Assembly: GCA_963797265.1 (NCBI GenBank)
Contig: CAWCOY010000002.1
Coordinates: 186,001 to 250,000 of the forward strand
DNA: 64,000 nucleotides
Direction of reading: 5' to 3'
Origin: DASUPK01 sp963797265
GTDB lineage: Bacteria; Actinomycetota; Thermoleophilia; Solirubrobacterales; 70-9
Positions 27,183 to 35,831 of this stretch are shown here, piece by piece. The notes beneath the pieces are model-generated. The model searched no databases. It had not been told where the DNA came from and saw nothing but the letters and a program-made list of their open reading frames with translations. Numbering within the stretch: position 1 is the first letter of the stretch; each line of letters opens with the position of its first letter. A program made the position numbers and the translations under genes.

Positions 27183-27301
27183 CGGCCGGGTTGGATCGCG
27201 TCAACGTCGGCGCGGCCGGCGTGTGCGTAGACAGACGAGATGCAACCAACCAGCCACTCCCGGCTGTTGTTGGAGACGATGACTGCGGCGAGGCTGGTCA
27301 T
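27179..27301 (-). pseudogene. Truncated GT2 N-terminus coupled to deacetylase
   Basis: ATG 27301 follows a GGGAGAG site and opens a 40-codon frame: TSLAAVIVSNNSREWLVGC, then ISSVYAHAGRADVDAIQPGR. This is the first beta-alpha unit of a GT2 enzyme (VVIVNWNS...-like). The frame ends exactly where the next strand VVDN would follow, and its TGA overlaps the deacetylase ATG. A glycosyltransferase was therefore lost from the head of the operon. The stump may still serve as a translated leader. Confidence 0.6.
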
Positions 27302-27400
27302 TCTCTCCCGTCTAACGGCTGGTGCTAGCGGGAGCTTCCAGCGCCGCCCGCTCGTAATCCAGGCGACAGAATGGATCCGTCCCAGCCGTTTAGCCAGTGA

Positions 27401-28303
27401 GTGTCGCGATCTCGACACAACTCGCCGACAATCTCGATCGGTCTCGCCGTGCGTAACGGTCGCGACACCGTCGGGCGCTGCATCGAATCCGTCCTGTCCC
27501 AGGACTTCGCCGATTTCGAGCTCATCATCTCTGATAACGCATCGGACGACGAGACGATCGACACGCTTGAGAGCTACGCGCGTATGGATCGGCGGGTCAG
27601 GCTCAGCGTCAACCCGGTCAACATCGGCGCCCACGAGAACATGAATCGCGTGCTGGCGGCGGCGGGCGGCACGTACTTCCGCTGGATCAGCGCCGACGAC
27701 TGGCTGGAGCCCGGCTGCCTTTCCGCGTGCGTACGGGCGCTCGAGTGCCGGCCCGAAGCGATCGGCGTGACCAGCTGGTTCACGATCCACACCGCCGATG
27801 GCCTCACGAGGTACGAGGAGTATGGAGGTGAATTCCCCAGCTCGCCGGATCCCGCCCGGCGGTTCGAGCGGATGCTCTGGTTCTTCCACGCCGGAGACGC
27901 GACATACGATCCGGCCTACGGCGTCTACCGGCGTGACCGGCTCGTGCGCTCCCATCGAATCCGGCCGGTCGAGCGGACCGACTGGCTGCTCTGCGCCGAG
28001 CTGGCGCTGATGGGACCGATTGTCCATGTTCACGAGCGCCTCGCACATCGCACTCGCAACTACCCGGTCGGCCGCCAACGAGCGGCGCTGAGACGCCGGC
28101 TCGACCCCGTGCGGGCGAAGCAGCTGCCGACCTCGCCGAAGCACCTGTCACGCGAGCTGCTCGCGCTTGCGGTCGCAGCGGACTTGAGCGAGGAACAGCT
28201 GCGCCGATGCAGGCGCGCACTTCGATCGTTCTGGGGTAAGGAAGTGGCCCGTGTCAGCCGCTCAAAGGCGGCGGACGCCAAGCACCAACTGCTCGCCCGC
28301 TAG
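27401..28303 (+). CDS. GT2 family glycosyltransferase
   Basis: The 300-residue enzyme starts at GTG 27401. It has TISIGLAVRNGRDTVGRCIE, FELIISDNASDDET and a long acceptor domain with YFRWISADDWLEPGC (the metal-binding D-D). It resembles family 2 enzymes with the ISDNASTD signature. It is divergent from the deacetylase operon. Its stop shares the four bases CTAG with the stop of the convergent gene at 28300. Sugar unknown. Confidence 0.88.
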   Translation: MSRSRHNSPTISIGLAVRNGRDTVGRCIESVLSQDFADFELIISDNASDDETIDTLESYARMDRRVRLSVNPVNIGAHENMNRVLAAAGGTYFRWISADDWLEPGCLSACVRALECRPEAIGVTSWFTIHTADGLTRYEEYGGEFPSSPDPARRFERMLWFFHAGDATYDPAYGVYRRDRLVRSHRIRPVERTDWLLCAELALMGPIVHVHERLAHRTRNYPVGRQRAALRRRLDPVRAKQLPTSPKHLSRELLALAVAADLSEEQLRRCRRALRSFWGKEVARVSRSKAADAKHQLLAR

Positions 28304-29304
28304 ACGTCAGCCGGATCGGGCCCCTCCGACCCCTCGACTGGGCGCACCCAAGCTTCGCGCCAGAAGGAGTTTATTTCGCGCGGGCAGAACCAGCATCCCG
28401 GGGTGCGCTCGCCCGAGCAGACAGCTCCCTCGAGGATGAGACTGTCCTTGGGGATCTTGAGCATGCGACCGGTCCTATCGTCGACGATCCGATCCACCGT
28501 GTCCTTCACCCGGACCGTCCGACCGCAGTAGGGCAGCATCTCGCGGTCGAAGGAGAGGCCGCGATTCATGCCTTTCTCGTCGAGCGTGGCCTCGATCTCG
28601 TCCGCAGGTCGCACCTGCACCAGGTCGCCGGGCCGCAGTCCGACCTCTGGCGACGGGGGACCGCCGCCCGGCCCATGCAAGGGCAGCGGCTTGAGCAAGC
28701 CGATCCGATTAGCGACCTCCATTACGAACCCGCGGGCCAACAGGCGGATGAGGCGAAACGGAGTGAAGTTGCCGTTGCGGAACTCGCGCCAGTACTGGGC
28801 CAGGTTGGAGGTCTTCAGCGGCTCGGAGAACTTCAGCGCGTCAGTTGCCTGGCAGCGCCAGGCTTCGACCTGTTCACCGTTCAGCTCACGCCCGGTTCTT
28901 GCGCTGGCCTGCGCGAGCCGCTGGAGTTCGGCCATTCCTCCGTCGCCCGGGTCGACGGCCTTCGAGTGATCGTCGACCCGGCGAAGCCAGGCGTCCTTCC
29001 AGTAGATCTTGCAGGCTGCCTGGCAGCCGTCGTGGCCTGAACCGTCGCAGCGGAGATCCTCGAGGTAGACGGTGCTGTACGTGCGGCGGCTCCCGCTGCC
29101 GGAGACGGTGTCGCAGATCTTGTCCACCCGTCGGCTGACCGTATAGCGGCGACCTACATGGGCGGCCATCTCAGGCATGAAGGGCATGCCGTCGAGCGCG
29201 CCGTCGCTGTCGAGCGTGGCCAGGATCTCGGCCGGGGAGCGGACCTCGACGACGTCGCCCGGACGCAAAGGCCGCTCACCGCCAGATGTCACAGAATCTG
29301 CCAC
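28300..29304 (-). CDS. Cys-rich protein with two GDxVEVR repeat domains, unknown
   Basis: The 334-residue protein has two homologous halves. Repeat 1 (about residues 13-115): RPGDVVEVRSPAEILATLD, MPFMPEMAAHVGRRYTV, DLRCDGSGHDGCQAACKIYW, KDAWLRR. Repeat 2 (about 215-325): RPGDLVQVRPADEIEATLD, LSFDREMLPYCGRTVRV, SGERTPGCWFCPREINSFWR, EAWVRP. Each ends in a Cys cluster plus W-(K/R)-(D/E)-A-W. There is no signal peptide. An SH3-like beta fold with a metal or FeS site in each half is possible. Proteins like this are, in my recollection, seen in actinobacterial EPS loci without known function. Confidence 0.75.
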   Translation of the reverse strand: MADSVTSGGERPLRPGDVVEVRSPAEILATLDSDGALDGMPFMPEMAAHVGRRYTVSRRVDKICDTVSGSGSRRTYSTVYLEDLRCDGSGHDGCQAACKIYWKDAWLRRVDDHSKAVDPGDGGMAELQRLAQASARTGRELNGEQVEAWRCQATDALKFSEPLKTSNLAQYWREFRNGNFTPFRLIRLLARGFVMEVANRIGLLKPLPLHGPGGGPPSPEVGLRPGDLVQVRPADEIEATLDEKGMNRGLSFDREMLPYCGRTVRVKDTVDRIVDDRTGRMLKIPKDSLILEGAVCSGERTPGCWFCPREINSFWREAWVRPVEGSEGPDPADV

Positions 29305-29532
29305 CGCGACACCAACGAAACCGAGAGGCCCTTACTTGCTCAGGTAGGACTCCCAAGACCAACCAGCCACTCTCGCCATCTACGTCCGAGTGGTGAGCGA
29401 AAAAGCCTGGGCACCGCGGCGCCCTCCGCTTGACAGGGCGTGACAGCCTCATCTGCCCGGTTCCCCGCGTCCAGGCAGGCTGAGAGCAGAGCGCAATGAG
29501 CCGCTCATCTATTTAACAACGGCCAAAAAGGG

Positions 29533-30528
29533 TTGAGCTTTCGGGAGCCGTCATCAGAAACGTGGCTGCCAGCCGTTGACCAATCGATGGCGGCACCAGC
29601 AGCCAGCCCCCCGGCGCTCGTTGAGGAGAGGACGCCCGAGCCCCTCGCGCTGTTTGAGGAAAGCCGTGATTGGGCACCGGCCAGGCCTCCGCTGGCTCCC
29701 GCGTATGAGACCACCTCGATCATGGGCCTCCCATTCCACACGGTCGAGCAAACTGCGCTTGTTCGGCTCTTCCTGGAGGGTGTCCGAACAGGGCGGGGTG
29801 GGTGGATCGTGACGCCGAATCTCGAGATTCTGCGGCAGTGCACCGAGGATCTGGCGAGCCGAGAACTGATCCTCGCCGCCAGCTATCGGGTTGCGGACGG
29901 CGTACCCATCGTCTGGGCATCGCGCTTGGCGGGCACACCGGTGCCCGAGAGGGTTCCAGGCAGCGATCTCGTACTCAGTCTGCCGCAGGCGGCAGCCGAG
30001 GCCGGAGTGTCGGTCTTCCTTTTGGGGGGGAATCCCGGCGTGGCGGCGGTTGCAGCCAAACGACTCCGATCTCAGTATCCCGGTCTTCACAGCGTCAACT
30101 TCTACTGCCCACCATTCCGATTCGAGGAAGATCCGAAGGAGCTGGAGCGCATCAAGCTGGTGCTTCAGGAAGCCCAGCCGACGCTGGTCCTGGTCGGTCT
30201 CGGCTTTCCCAAGCAGGAGCAGCTGATCGCCTCGCTGCGGCCCGAGATGCCCCGGGCCTGGTTCGTGGGCATCGGGATCTCGCTCAGCTTCCTCGCCGGG
30301 GATCAGCCGCGCGCGCCAGCCGCCATGCAACGCCTCGGCCTGGAATGGGTGCACCGTCTCTGGCACGAGCCGCGCCGACTGTTCAGGCGATACCTGATCC
30401 AGGGCCTCCCGTTCAGCCTGAGGCTCTTCGCATGGGCGTTGATCCACCGGCTGTACGGAGTCCACCTGATGGCGCAAGTGGCGCAGGAGCCGGAACGTTC
30501 TTTTCGCGAGCCGTCTGGTCGCCCATAG
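29533..30528 (+). CDS. WecG/TagA/CpsF-type glycosyltransferase (GT26)
   Basis: Core GT26 motifs: IVTPNLEILRQC, VADGVPIVWASRL (the VADG.P/G catalytic region), VFLLGGNPGVAAVAAKRL, LVLVGLGFPKQEQLI and FVGIGISLSFLAGDQPRAP. The family usually adds the second sugar (N-acetylmannosamine-type) to a lipid-linked first sugar in the membrane. The frame opens at TTG 29533; an ATG at 29587 would also leave all motifs intact. The first 60 residues look disordered. It works after the initiating transferase at 38720. Confidence 0.9.
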   Translation: MSFREPSSETWLPAVDQSMAAPAASPPALVEERTPEPLALFEESRDWAPARPPLAPAYETTSIMGLPFHTVEQTALVRLFLEGVRTGRGGWIVTPNLEILRQCTEDLASRELILAASYRVADGVPIVWASRLAGTPVPERVPGSDLVLSLPQAAAEAGVSVFLLGGNPGVAAVAAKRLRSQYPGLHSVNFYCPPFRFEEDPKELERIKLVLQEAQPTLVLVGLGFPKQEQLIASLRPEMPRAWFVGIGISLSFLAGDQPRAPAAMQRLGLEWVHRLWHEPRRLFRRYLIQGLPFSLRLFAWALIHRLYGVHLMAQVAQEPERSFREPSGRP

Positions 30529-30584
30529 GCCACCTCGGCGACTCGTAGTAAATCGTTTGCGAGATCGACTAACTGGAGGTTCCT

Positions 30585-31625
30585 GTGCGCGTACTCATCA
30601 CCGGTCATCACGGCTACGTCGGCTCGGTGCTGGTCCCGATGCTGGAGCGGGCCGGCGACGAGGTTTTCGGAGTCGACTCAGATCTGTTCGCCGCCTGCAC
30701 GTTCGGGCCCCAAGGCCCCGAGGCGGAAAGCCTGCAGCTGGACGTCCGCGATATCGAAAGCGAGGATCTGGTCGGCTTCGACGCGGTGATCCACCTGGCC
30801 GCGGTCTGCAACGACCCCGTGGGCGACCTCAATCCACAGGCAACGAACGAGATCAACCACCTGGCCTCTGTGCGGGTTGCCGAGAAAGCCAAGGAGGCCG
30901 GCGTGAGTCGGTTTCTGTTCTCGTCGTCGTGCAGCCTCTACGGCAAGGCCGGCGAGGAGCTGCTCGACGAGACGGCCGAATTTGCGCCTGTAACGCCATA
31001 TGGCCACTCCAAGGTGCTCGCCGAGAGGGACATCTCGAGGCTCGCGGACGACTCGTTCAGTCCCACCTTCCTGCGCAACGCGACCGCATACGGTGTCTCG
31101 CCGCGGCTGCGCGTCGACGTGGTGGTCAACAATCTGGTCGGATATGCCCAGACGACTGGGGAGGTCCTGATCCAGAGCGACGGGACGCCGTGGCGCCCGC
31201 TCGTGCACGTCGAGGACATCGCCGGCGCATTTCTCGCAGTCCTACGCTCCCCTCGCGAGCTCGTCCACGACGAGGCCTTCAACGTCGGTGCGAGCAGCGA
31301 GAACTACCGCATCCGGGATCTGGCCGAGATCGTCGAGGAGATCGTTCCCGGTGCGCACGCCTCCTTCGCTGAGGGGGGCGGGCCGGACAAGCGTTCCTAC
31401 CGGGTGGACTGCTCGAAGATCGCCCGGGTGCTCCCCGAATTCGAGCTGCGCTGGACGGTGAGCCGCGGCGTCGAGCAGCTCCACGACGCCTACGCTCGCC
31501 ACGGTTTGACCTTCGACCAGTTCACCGGCACTCGGTATCTGCGCATCAAGCGTGTTCGCGAGCTGCAGGAGGCCGGTCGGATCGATCAGGAGCTCCGTTG
31601 GCGACTGCCGGTCGGCGTGGGTTGA
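30585..31625 (+). CDS. NAD-dependent sugar epimerase/dehydratase (extended SDR)
   Basis: The start GTG 30585 lies 6 nt after TGGAGG. The 346-residue protein has the Rossmann motif ITGHHGYVGS (GxxGxxG), LFSSSCSLYG and the active-site YGHSK (Y-x3-K), followed by the LRNATAYG and PWRPLVHVEDIA blocks typical of nucleotide-sugar epimerases and dehydratases. It probably acts on a CDP- or dTDP-hexose. The CDP-sugar pyrophosphorylase and C-methyltransferase encoded opposite suggest a branched deoxysugar pathway. The exact reaction cannot be read from sequence. Confidence 0.9.
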   Translation: MRVLITGHHGYVGSVLVPMLERAGDEVFGVDSDLFAACTFGPQGPEAESLQLDVRDIESEDLVGFDAVIHLAAVCNDPVGDLNPQATNEINHLASVRVAEKAKEAGVSRFLFSSSCSLYGKAGEELLDETAEFAPVTPYGHSKVLAERDISRLADDSFSPTFLRNATAYGVSPRLRVDVVVNNLVGYAQTTGEVLIQSDGTPWRPLVHVEDIAGAFLAVLRSPRELVHDEAFNVGASSENYRIRDLAEIVEEIVPGAHASFAEGGGPDKRSYRVDCSKIARVLPEFELRWTVSRGVEQLHDAYARHGLTFDQFTGTRYLRIKRVRELQEAGRIDQELRWRLPVGVG

Positions 31626-31635
31626 TCAGGGGTCG

Positions 31636-33057
31636 ATGACCTCTGCACGAAGGGACGGATCGAGATCTGGAAGGCTGAGAGCTTGGATCGGCGTCGCGCT
31701 GCTGCTCGCAGCCTTCGCGGCCTACCAGTGGGCGCCGTGGCGCGGCCCGATCATCCTGTCGCTGTCGTCAACCCACGGCATCGATACGGGAGACCTCCCA
31801 ACGTTTGCGCTGGTCGCGGTCGCGGTCGCGGTCGGCCGTCGGGCGCGGCCACAGGAAGCCTGGGGGGCACCGCGGTGGCTGGCGGGTCGCTGGGCCCGCC
31901 CGGCATCCGCACTGGTGCTCGGCACGCTGCTCCTCGCGGGCCTCGTCGATAACGACGTGGACAAGCCGCTGTTGCCCGCCGGCGGTGGGACGTTCGACGG
32001 CACCACCCAGCATGCCGACGCACGGCAGGCCGATCCAGTGAACCGCTGGTCGCATGTGGCGCTGACCTACGACGGGACGGTGCTGCGGCTCTATGAGAAC
32101 GCGATCCAGGTGTCGAGCCGAGCCGCGACCGGCGCCATCCTGAGGACCACCGACCCCCTTTGGATCGGTGGCAGTCACCCCTACGGAGAGTATTTCCATG
32201 GCTTGATCGACGAGGCACGTGTCTACGACCGCGCGCTGAGTCCTTCCGAGATATGGGCGGAGATGTCAACCCCGATCCGGAGCGGCAGGATCACGCCGGC
32301 TCCGGACCTCGTGGGAGCGTATGCGTTCGACGGGGGCTCGCGGACCCTCGCGGCGGACGCGTCGGGCAAGGACAACGCCGGCACGATCACCGGAGCGACC
32401 TTTACGACGCGGGGCCGTTTCGGTGGTGCGCTCAGTTTCCATGACGCCGGGGATGTGGTGCGGGTCCCTCCGTCCTCATCGCTGAACCTGAAGGGCGCCA
32501 TGACCCTGTCGGCCTGGATCCGGCCCACCGAATCGCAGGCGGGGTGGCGGACGATCCTGCATCGCCAGACCGACGCGTACTTCCTCATGGCCGGTGGTGG
32601 TGGCGACGACAGCCGCCTCGGGGGGCTCGACGATGCGCGCGCCGCTCTGCTCTTCTGCACCGCTGTCTGGTTCTGCGTGGCGTTCAGTGGTAGCGCTCGC
32701 GGGGTCGGCGGACGGCGACGCTTGTGGTGGGTGCCGGTCGCGCTGCTCCTGACCGGATTCGCAGTCGATGCCATGCTCGCGCCTTCGGCCACGCTGATCG
32801 GCCCGACCGCAGTAGCGATCTGGTACGCGCTGACTGCCTCGCGCCGCGACGAGGCGGCGAGCATGTACCTCATCGCGGCCGTGTTCATGTGTGTGACCGT
32901 CATGGCCCTCGTCGGCCAGGGCGGCCTCGAGCTTGCGCGCGACGATGGCGGCGTCGCTCGCTCGGCGGCGCTCGGACTGCTGCTCGTGACCGCCGCTGTG
33001 CTTGGCGCTCGCTACCGCTCGCCGGTAGCGAACAGCGGGCGCCGAATACGGCCGTGA
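31636..33057 (+). CDS. Membrane protein with split LamG-like domains
   Basis: ATG 31636, just behind the epimerase stop, gives 473 residues. Two N-terminal helices are followed by the C-terminal half of a LamG/concanavalin-like fold (WSHVALTYDGTVLRLYENA, ending YFHGLIDEARVYDRALSPSE). Then comes the N-terminal half of another (LVGAYAFDGGSRTLAADASG, LNLKGAMTLSAWIRPTES), and then four or five membrane helices. Each half lacks its partner, so this looks like a tandem-LamG protein with the outer halves removed. Such lectin-like folds bind glycans; here it probably faces outward in the EPS system. Confidence 0.72.
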   Translation: MTSARRDGSRSGRLRAWIGVALLLAAFAAYQWAPWRGPIILSLSSTHGIDTGDLPTFALVAVAVAVGRRARPQEAWGAPRWLAGRWARPASALVLGTLLLAGLVDNDVDKPLLPAGGGTFDGTTQHADARQADPVNRWSHVALTYDGTVLRLYENAIQVSSRAATGAILRTTDPLWIGGSHPYGEYFHGLIDEARVYDRALSPSEIWAEMSTPIRSGRITPAPDLVGAYAFDGGSRTLAADASGKDNAGTITGATFTTRGRFGGALSFHDAGDVVRVPPSSSLNLKGAMTLSAWIRPTESQAGWRTILHRQTDAYFLMAGGGGDDSRLGGLDDARAALLFCTAVWFCVAFSGSARGVGGRRRLWWVPVALLLTGFAVDAMLAPSATLIGPTAVAIWYALTASRRDEAASMYLIAAVFMCVTVMALVGQGGLELARDDGGVARSAALGLLLVTAAVLGARYRSPVANSGRRIRP

Positions 33058-33148
33058 CCCGGTAGTCAACCCGTGCGCCTACAGGAGCCCGAGCGCTCGA
33101 GAGGATTCGCAAGTTGGTCGAACGACCCCCCGTTGTGTAGGACGACTG

Positions 33149-33682
33149 ATGATCTTCGTCCCTACACGGCTCGAGGACGCGTTCCTGATCGACCCGGAGC
33201 CCCGCCGCGACGACCGCGGCTTCCTGGCACGGACCTTCTGCGAGCGGGAGTTCGCCGAGCACGGCGCGCCGATGCGGATCGTGCAGAGCAGCACGATCCA
33301 CAGCCCGCGCCGTCATACGCTCCGCGGCCTGCACTACCAAGAGAGGCCGCACAGCGAGATCAAGCTGGTTCGGTGTACGCGCGGTTCCATCTTCCTCGTC
33401 ATGGTCGACCTCCGCCCCGACTCAGCGACGCGCAATGAGTGGCTCGGCGCCGACCTCAGCGCGCGCAGCGGGCGTCTCGCGTACGTCCCGGAGGGGTTCG
33501 CGCAGGGCTACCAGACGCTCGAGGACGACACCGAGGTCCTCTACCAGATGTCCCACCAGTACGTGCCTGAAGCGGCTCGTGGGTTGCGCTGGGACGACCC
33601 CACGTTCGAGATCGACTGGCCGCCCGCCGACAGGCGCATCATCTCGGAGCGCGATCAGACATGGCCCGGGCGCACCACGTGA
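33149..33682 (+). CDS. rfbC: dTDP-4-dehydrorhamnose 3,5-epimerase-like
   Basis: The 177-residue cupin-fold epimerase has PRRDDRGFLARTF, the active-site motif HTLRGLHYQ (catalytic His), LVRCTRGSIFLVMVDLR, AYVPEGFAQGYQTLEDDTEV and YVPEAARGLRWDDPTF. It epimerises C3 and C5 of dTDP- or CDP-4-keto-6-deoxyhexoses. RmlA, RmlB and RmlD are not in the window, so either they are elsewhere or the substrate is the CDP-sugar made by the opposite operon. It is convergent with the SDR gene at 33730. Confidence 0.93.
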   Translation: MIFVPTRLEDAFLIDPEPRRDDRGFLARTFCEREFAEHGAPMRIVQSSTIHSPRRHTLRGLHYQERPHSEIKLVRCTRGSIFLVMVDLRPDSATRNEWLGADLSARSGRLAYVPEGFAQGYQTLEDDTEVLYQMSHQYVPEAARGLRWDDPTFEIDWPPADRRIISERDQTWPGRTT

Positions 33683-33683
33683 G

Positions 33684-33733
33684 CTGAACCTGTACGGGCC
33701 CCGAAGAGCTGACTGCCGATACCGCAGGTTCAG
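33684..33733. terminator. Possible bidirectional hairpin between convergent genes
   Basis: Nine-base arms ctgaacctg (33684-33692) and caggttcag (33725-33733) flank 32 nt between the stop of rfbC and the stop of the SDR gene. The position between convergent genes fits a shared terminator. The long loop and lack of a T-tract make it uncertain. Confidence 0.35.
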
Positions 33734-34503
33734 TGCTTCAGCATCGGGCGAACGCTGACGTCCGTCAGCTCAGCGCTCCTAGGCAAGGTGAGAGCATTGA
33801 CAACCACTGACGCCACGTCTCCCGGCTGCATGAGTCGCTCGGGGACGTATGGCCTTCCCTCGATCTCATGAATCTTGGCTTGGAGGGGTGTTGCCGTTCG
33901 GCCCGGATAGACGTTCACGACCCGGACCCCCTGCGGATTGATCTCCTCTCGCAGACTGTCGGCGATCGCCTTGCGAGCATGCTGCGTGGCGGCGTACTGA
34001 CCCGTGTTCGCCCTGGCGGTCAGACCTGCGCTCGAGTTGATGAAGACGATCTGCCCCTCGATTGCGCGTAGTGCCGGAAGCAGGATCTGAGTGAGGAGAT
34101 ATGGAGCACGTACATTGGCGGCGTACTGCCGATCCAGGTCACTGATGGGGGCCACTTCGAGGTCGCCCCGCGAGATCGTACCGGCGCTGTGAACGAGGAC
34201 GTGTATGCCACCCTCTCGCGCGAGGAGGGTCTCACCCAGCCATTCCACCTGCTCATCGACGACCAGGTCTGCCTCGTACAGCTCGAACCGTCCGCCTCCG
34301 CGGCCCAGTGTCGCTGTTGCCTCGAGTTCATCTCTTCGTCGTGCCACCGCGCACACGGTGGCCCCGGCCGACGCCAGCTCGACCGCGATCTCCCTCCCGA
34401 TGCCGCTGCTGGCGCCGGTTACGACGCAGTTGTGCCCATCGAGAACTGAGCTGCTGATCGTCGAAGCCCAAGGCCTGGGCTCAGCTTCGGTGGGGGCCAT
34501 CAT
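33730..34503 (-). CDS. Short-chain dehydrogenase-like protein with altered active site
   Basis: The 257-residue SDR has the cofactor motif VVTGASSGIG, the HSAG block (NNAG equivalent), IVFINSSAGL (catalytic Ser) and YAATQHARKA. The last should read Y-x3-K, but the lysine codon position is CAG (Gln), so the standard catalytic triad is incomplete. A lysine lies four residues later. It is the last gene of the five-gene sugar operon, and its ATG overlaps the DUF4910 stop. It could be an inactive or binding-only paralogue, or an enzyme with a shifted Lys. Confidence 0.85.
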   Translation of the reverse strand: MMAPTEAEPRPWASTISSSVLDGHNCVVTGASSGIGREIAVELASAGATVCAVARRRDELEATATLGRGGGRFELYEADLVVDEQVEWLGETLLAREGGIHVLVHSAGTISRGDLEVAPISDLDRQYAANVRAPYLLTQILLPALRAIEGQIVFINSSAGLTARANTGQYAATQHARKAIADSLREEINPQGVRVVNVYPGRTATPLQAKIHEIEGRPYVPERLMQPGDVASVVVNALTLPRSAELTDVSVRPMLKH

Positions 34504-35831
34504 GAAACTCGGTTCCTTGTTCCCGGACCAGTGGCGGCCAGCCCCACAGCCTCGAGCCGCTCCGAAGCCCGCCTCACGACCGCATAGGGAAGCCCGGAGG
34601 AGCGGGCGATGTCGAGCAGGGTCGAGCGCCCATCACCCTGGTTCAGCACCCACAGCAGGGCGCGCTCGTCGTCCGGTGTGGGGACGGCCCCGCCCGCCGA
34701 GCGGTAGAGGCCCCGCCGCCCGAGCTGCGGCTCGCCGTAGGGGCTGAGGTTGGTCAGGCGGCGATTGCTCTCCAGGACCTCGACGAGCTCAAGACACCTG
34801 TCCACCGCTTCGGCGAGGGCCTCGGGCCGGATCCGCTCCAGCCCGTCCGCCGACGTGTGGTAGCCGCTGAACTCCCCGTGCGGGGTGCGCATCAGGGTGC
34901 CGACCGGCAGGTCGAACCCCGGGGAGCAGAACTGGCGCTCGTCCCCACCCCACGGCTCCCAGGGAAGCACGCGGTGCGGTGCGCCCGAGTCCCGGAGCAC
35001 CGTCTCCATGGCCCGGTCCACCTCGGCGTCTCCGCGACGGCTGTGCTTGTAGGTCAGGTTTCCCTCGTCCCCGATGCAGGAGAGCGTCAGACCGTGCCCC
35101 ACGTGATCGAGCCCGTCGCGGTTCTGATGGAGCCAGGCGAGCGGGCCGATCGTGCCGGGGGCGAAGAGGATGCGGTAGGTGTGTTCCAGACGCCTCCCCA
35201 GGAGACGCTTCCCGAGCGCTGTCGCGACGGCGATCCCCGAGAGATTGTCGTTGGCGAGCGAGGGGTGGCAGACATAGGTAGAGATCAGCACCTCCTCCTC
35301 CCCCTCCCCTTGGATTACGAGCTCGGCATACGTCAGGTGACCCGGCTCGAGGGTCGAGTCGATCACCACTTCATAGTCGCCCGGCTCCAACTCGAGCAGC
35401 TGCCTGTGGGAGAGACAGAAGCCCCAGGTGCGCTCGTAGTAGGAGGTCCTGTAGGGGACAACGTCGGGTTGCTCGGGGAGAGTGTGGAGTCGCTCGCGCA
35501 GCGCCTCGAGCGAGAGAGTCATTCGGACGGGCTCGCTGTAGGAGACGACGTGCAGGGTGGAGTCTCGGACATCGACCACAGGGGTCCCGTCCGGTGCCTT
35601 GATGTGGGCGTCGCGAAGGTTCCACTCATCAGGAACGATCCAGTCGAGAACCCGAGTGCCGGTCGGGATCTCGGTGCGCGCGAGTGGAATCTCCTCCTCG
35701 AGGACGTCGAACGTCGCTCGCACGCCGTCGCCCGTTAGGCTGCGGCACAGCGGGAACAGCCGGCGTATCAACTCGTAGGCCTCCTCCCCGATTTTCGCGG
35801 ATTCAGCTTGCGGTGTGAGCGTGGTGGTCAC
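34500..35831 (-). CDS. DUF4910 aminopeptidase-like protein
   Basis: The start GTG 35831 overlaps the PIG-L stop as GTGA, giving 443 residues. The DUF2172/DUF4910 signature is visible: FPLCRSLTGDGVRATFDVL, RVLDWIVPDEWNLRDAHI, and the M28-like metal site pieces YVCHPSLANDNLSGI (His, Asp), IGDEGNLTYKHSRR and HGEFSGYHTSADGLE. A C-terminal winged-helix segment (about residues 375-440) ends it. Structures of this family resemble zinc aminopeptidases. In sugar loci it may cut or form an amide on a sugar. Biological substrate unknown. Confidence 0.85.
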   Translation of the reverse strand: MTTTLTPQAESAKIGEEAYELIRRLFPLCRSLTGDGVRATFDVLEEEIPLARTEIPTGTRVLDWIVPDEWNLRDAHIKAPDGTPVVDVRDSTLHVVSYSEPVRMTLSLEALRERLHTLPEQPDVVPYRTSYYERTWGFCLSHRQLLELEPGDYEVVIDSTLEPGHLTYAELVIQGEGEEEVLISTYVCHPSLANDNLSGIAVATALGKRLLGRRLEHTYRILFAPGTIGPLAWLHQNRDGLDHVGHGLTLSCIGDEGNLTYKHSRRGDAEVDRAMETVLRDSGAPHRVLPWEPWGGDERQFCSPGFDLPVGTLMRTPHGEFSGYHTSADGLERIRPEALAEAVDRCLELVEVLESNRRLTNLSPYGEPQLGRRGLYRSAGGAVPTPDDERALLWVLNQGDGRSTLLDIARSSGLPYAVVRRASERLEAVGLAATGPGTRNRVS

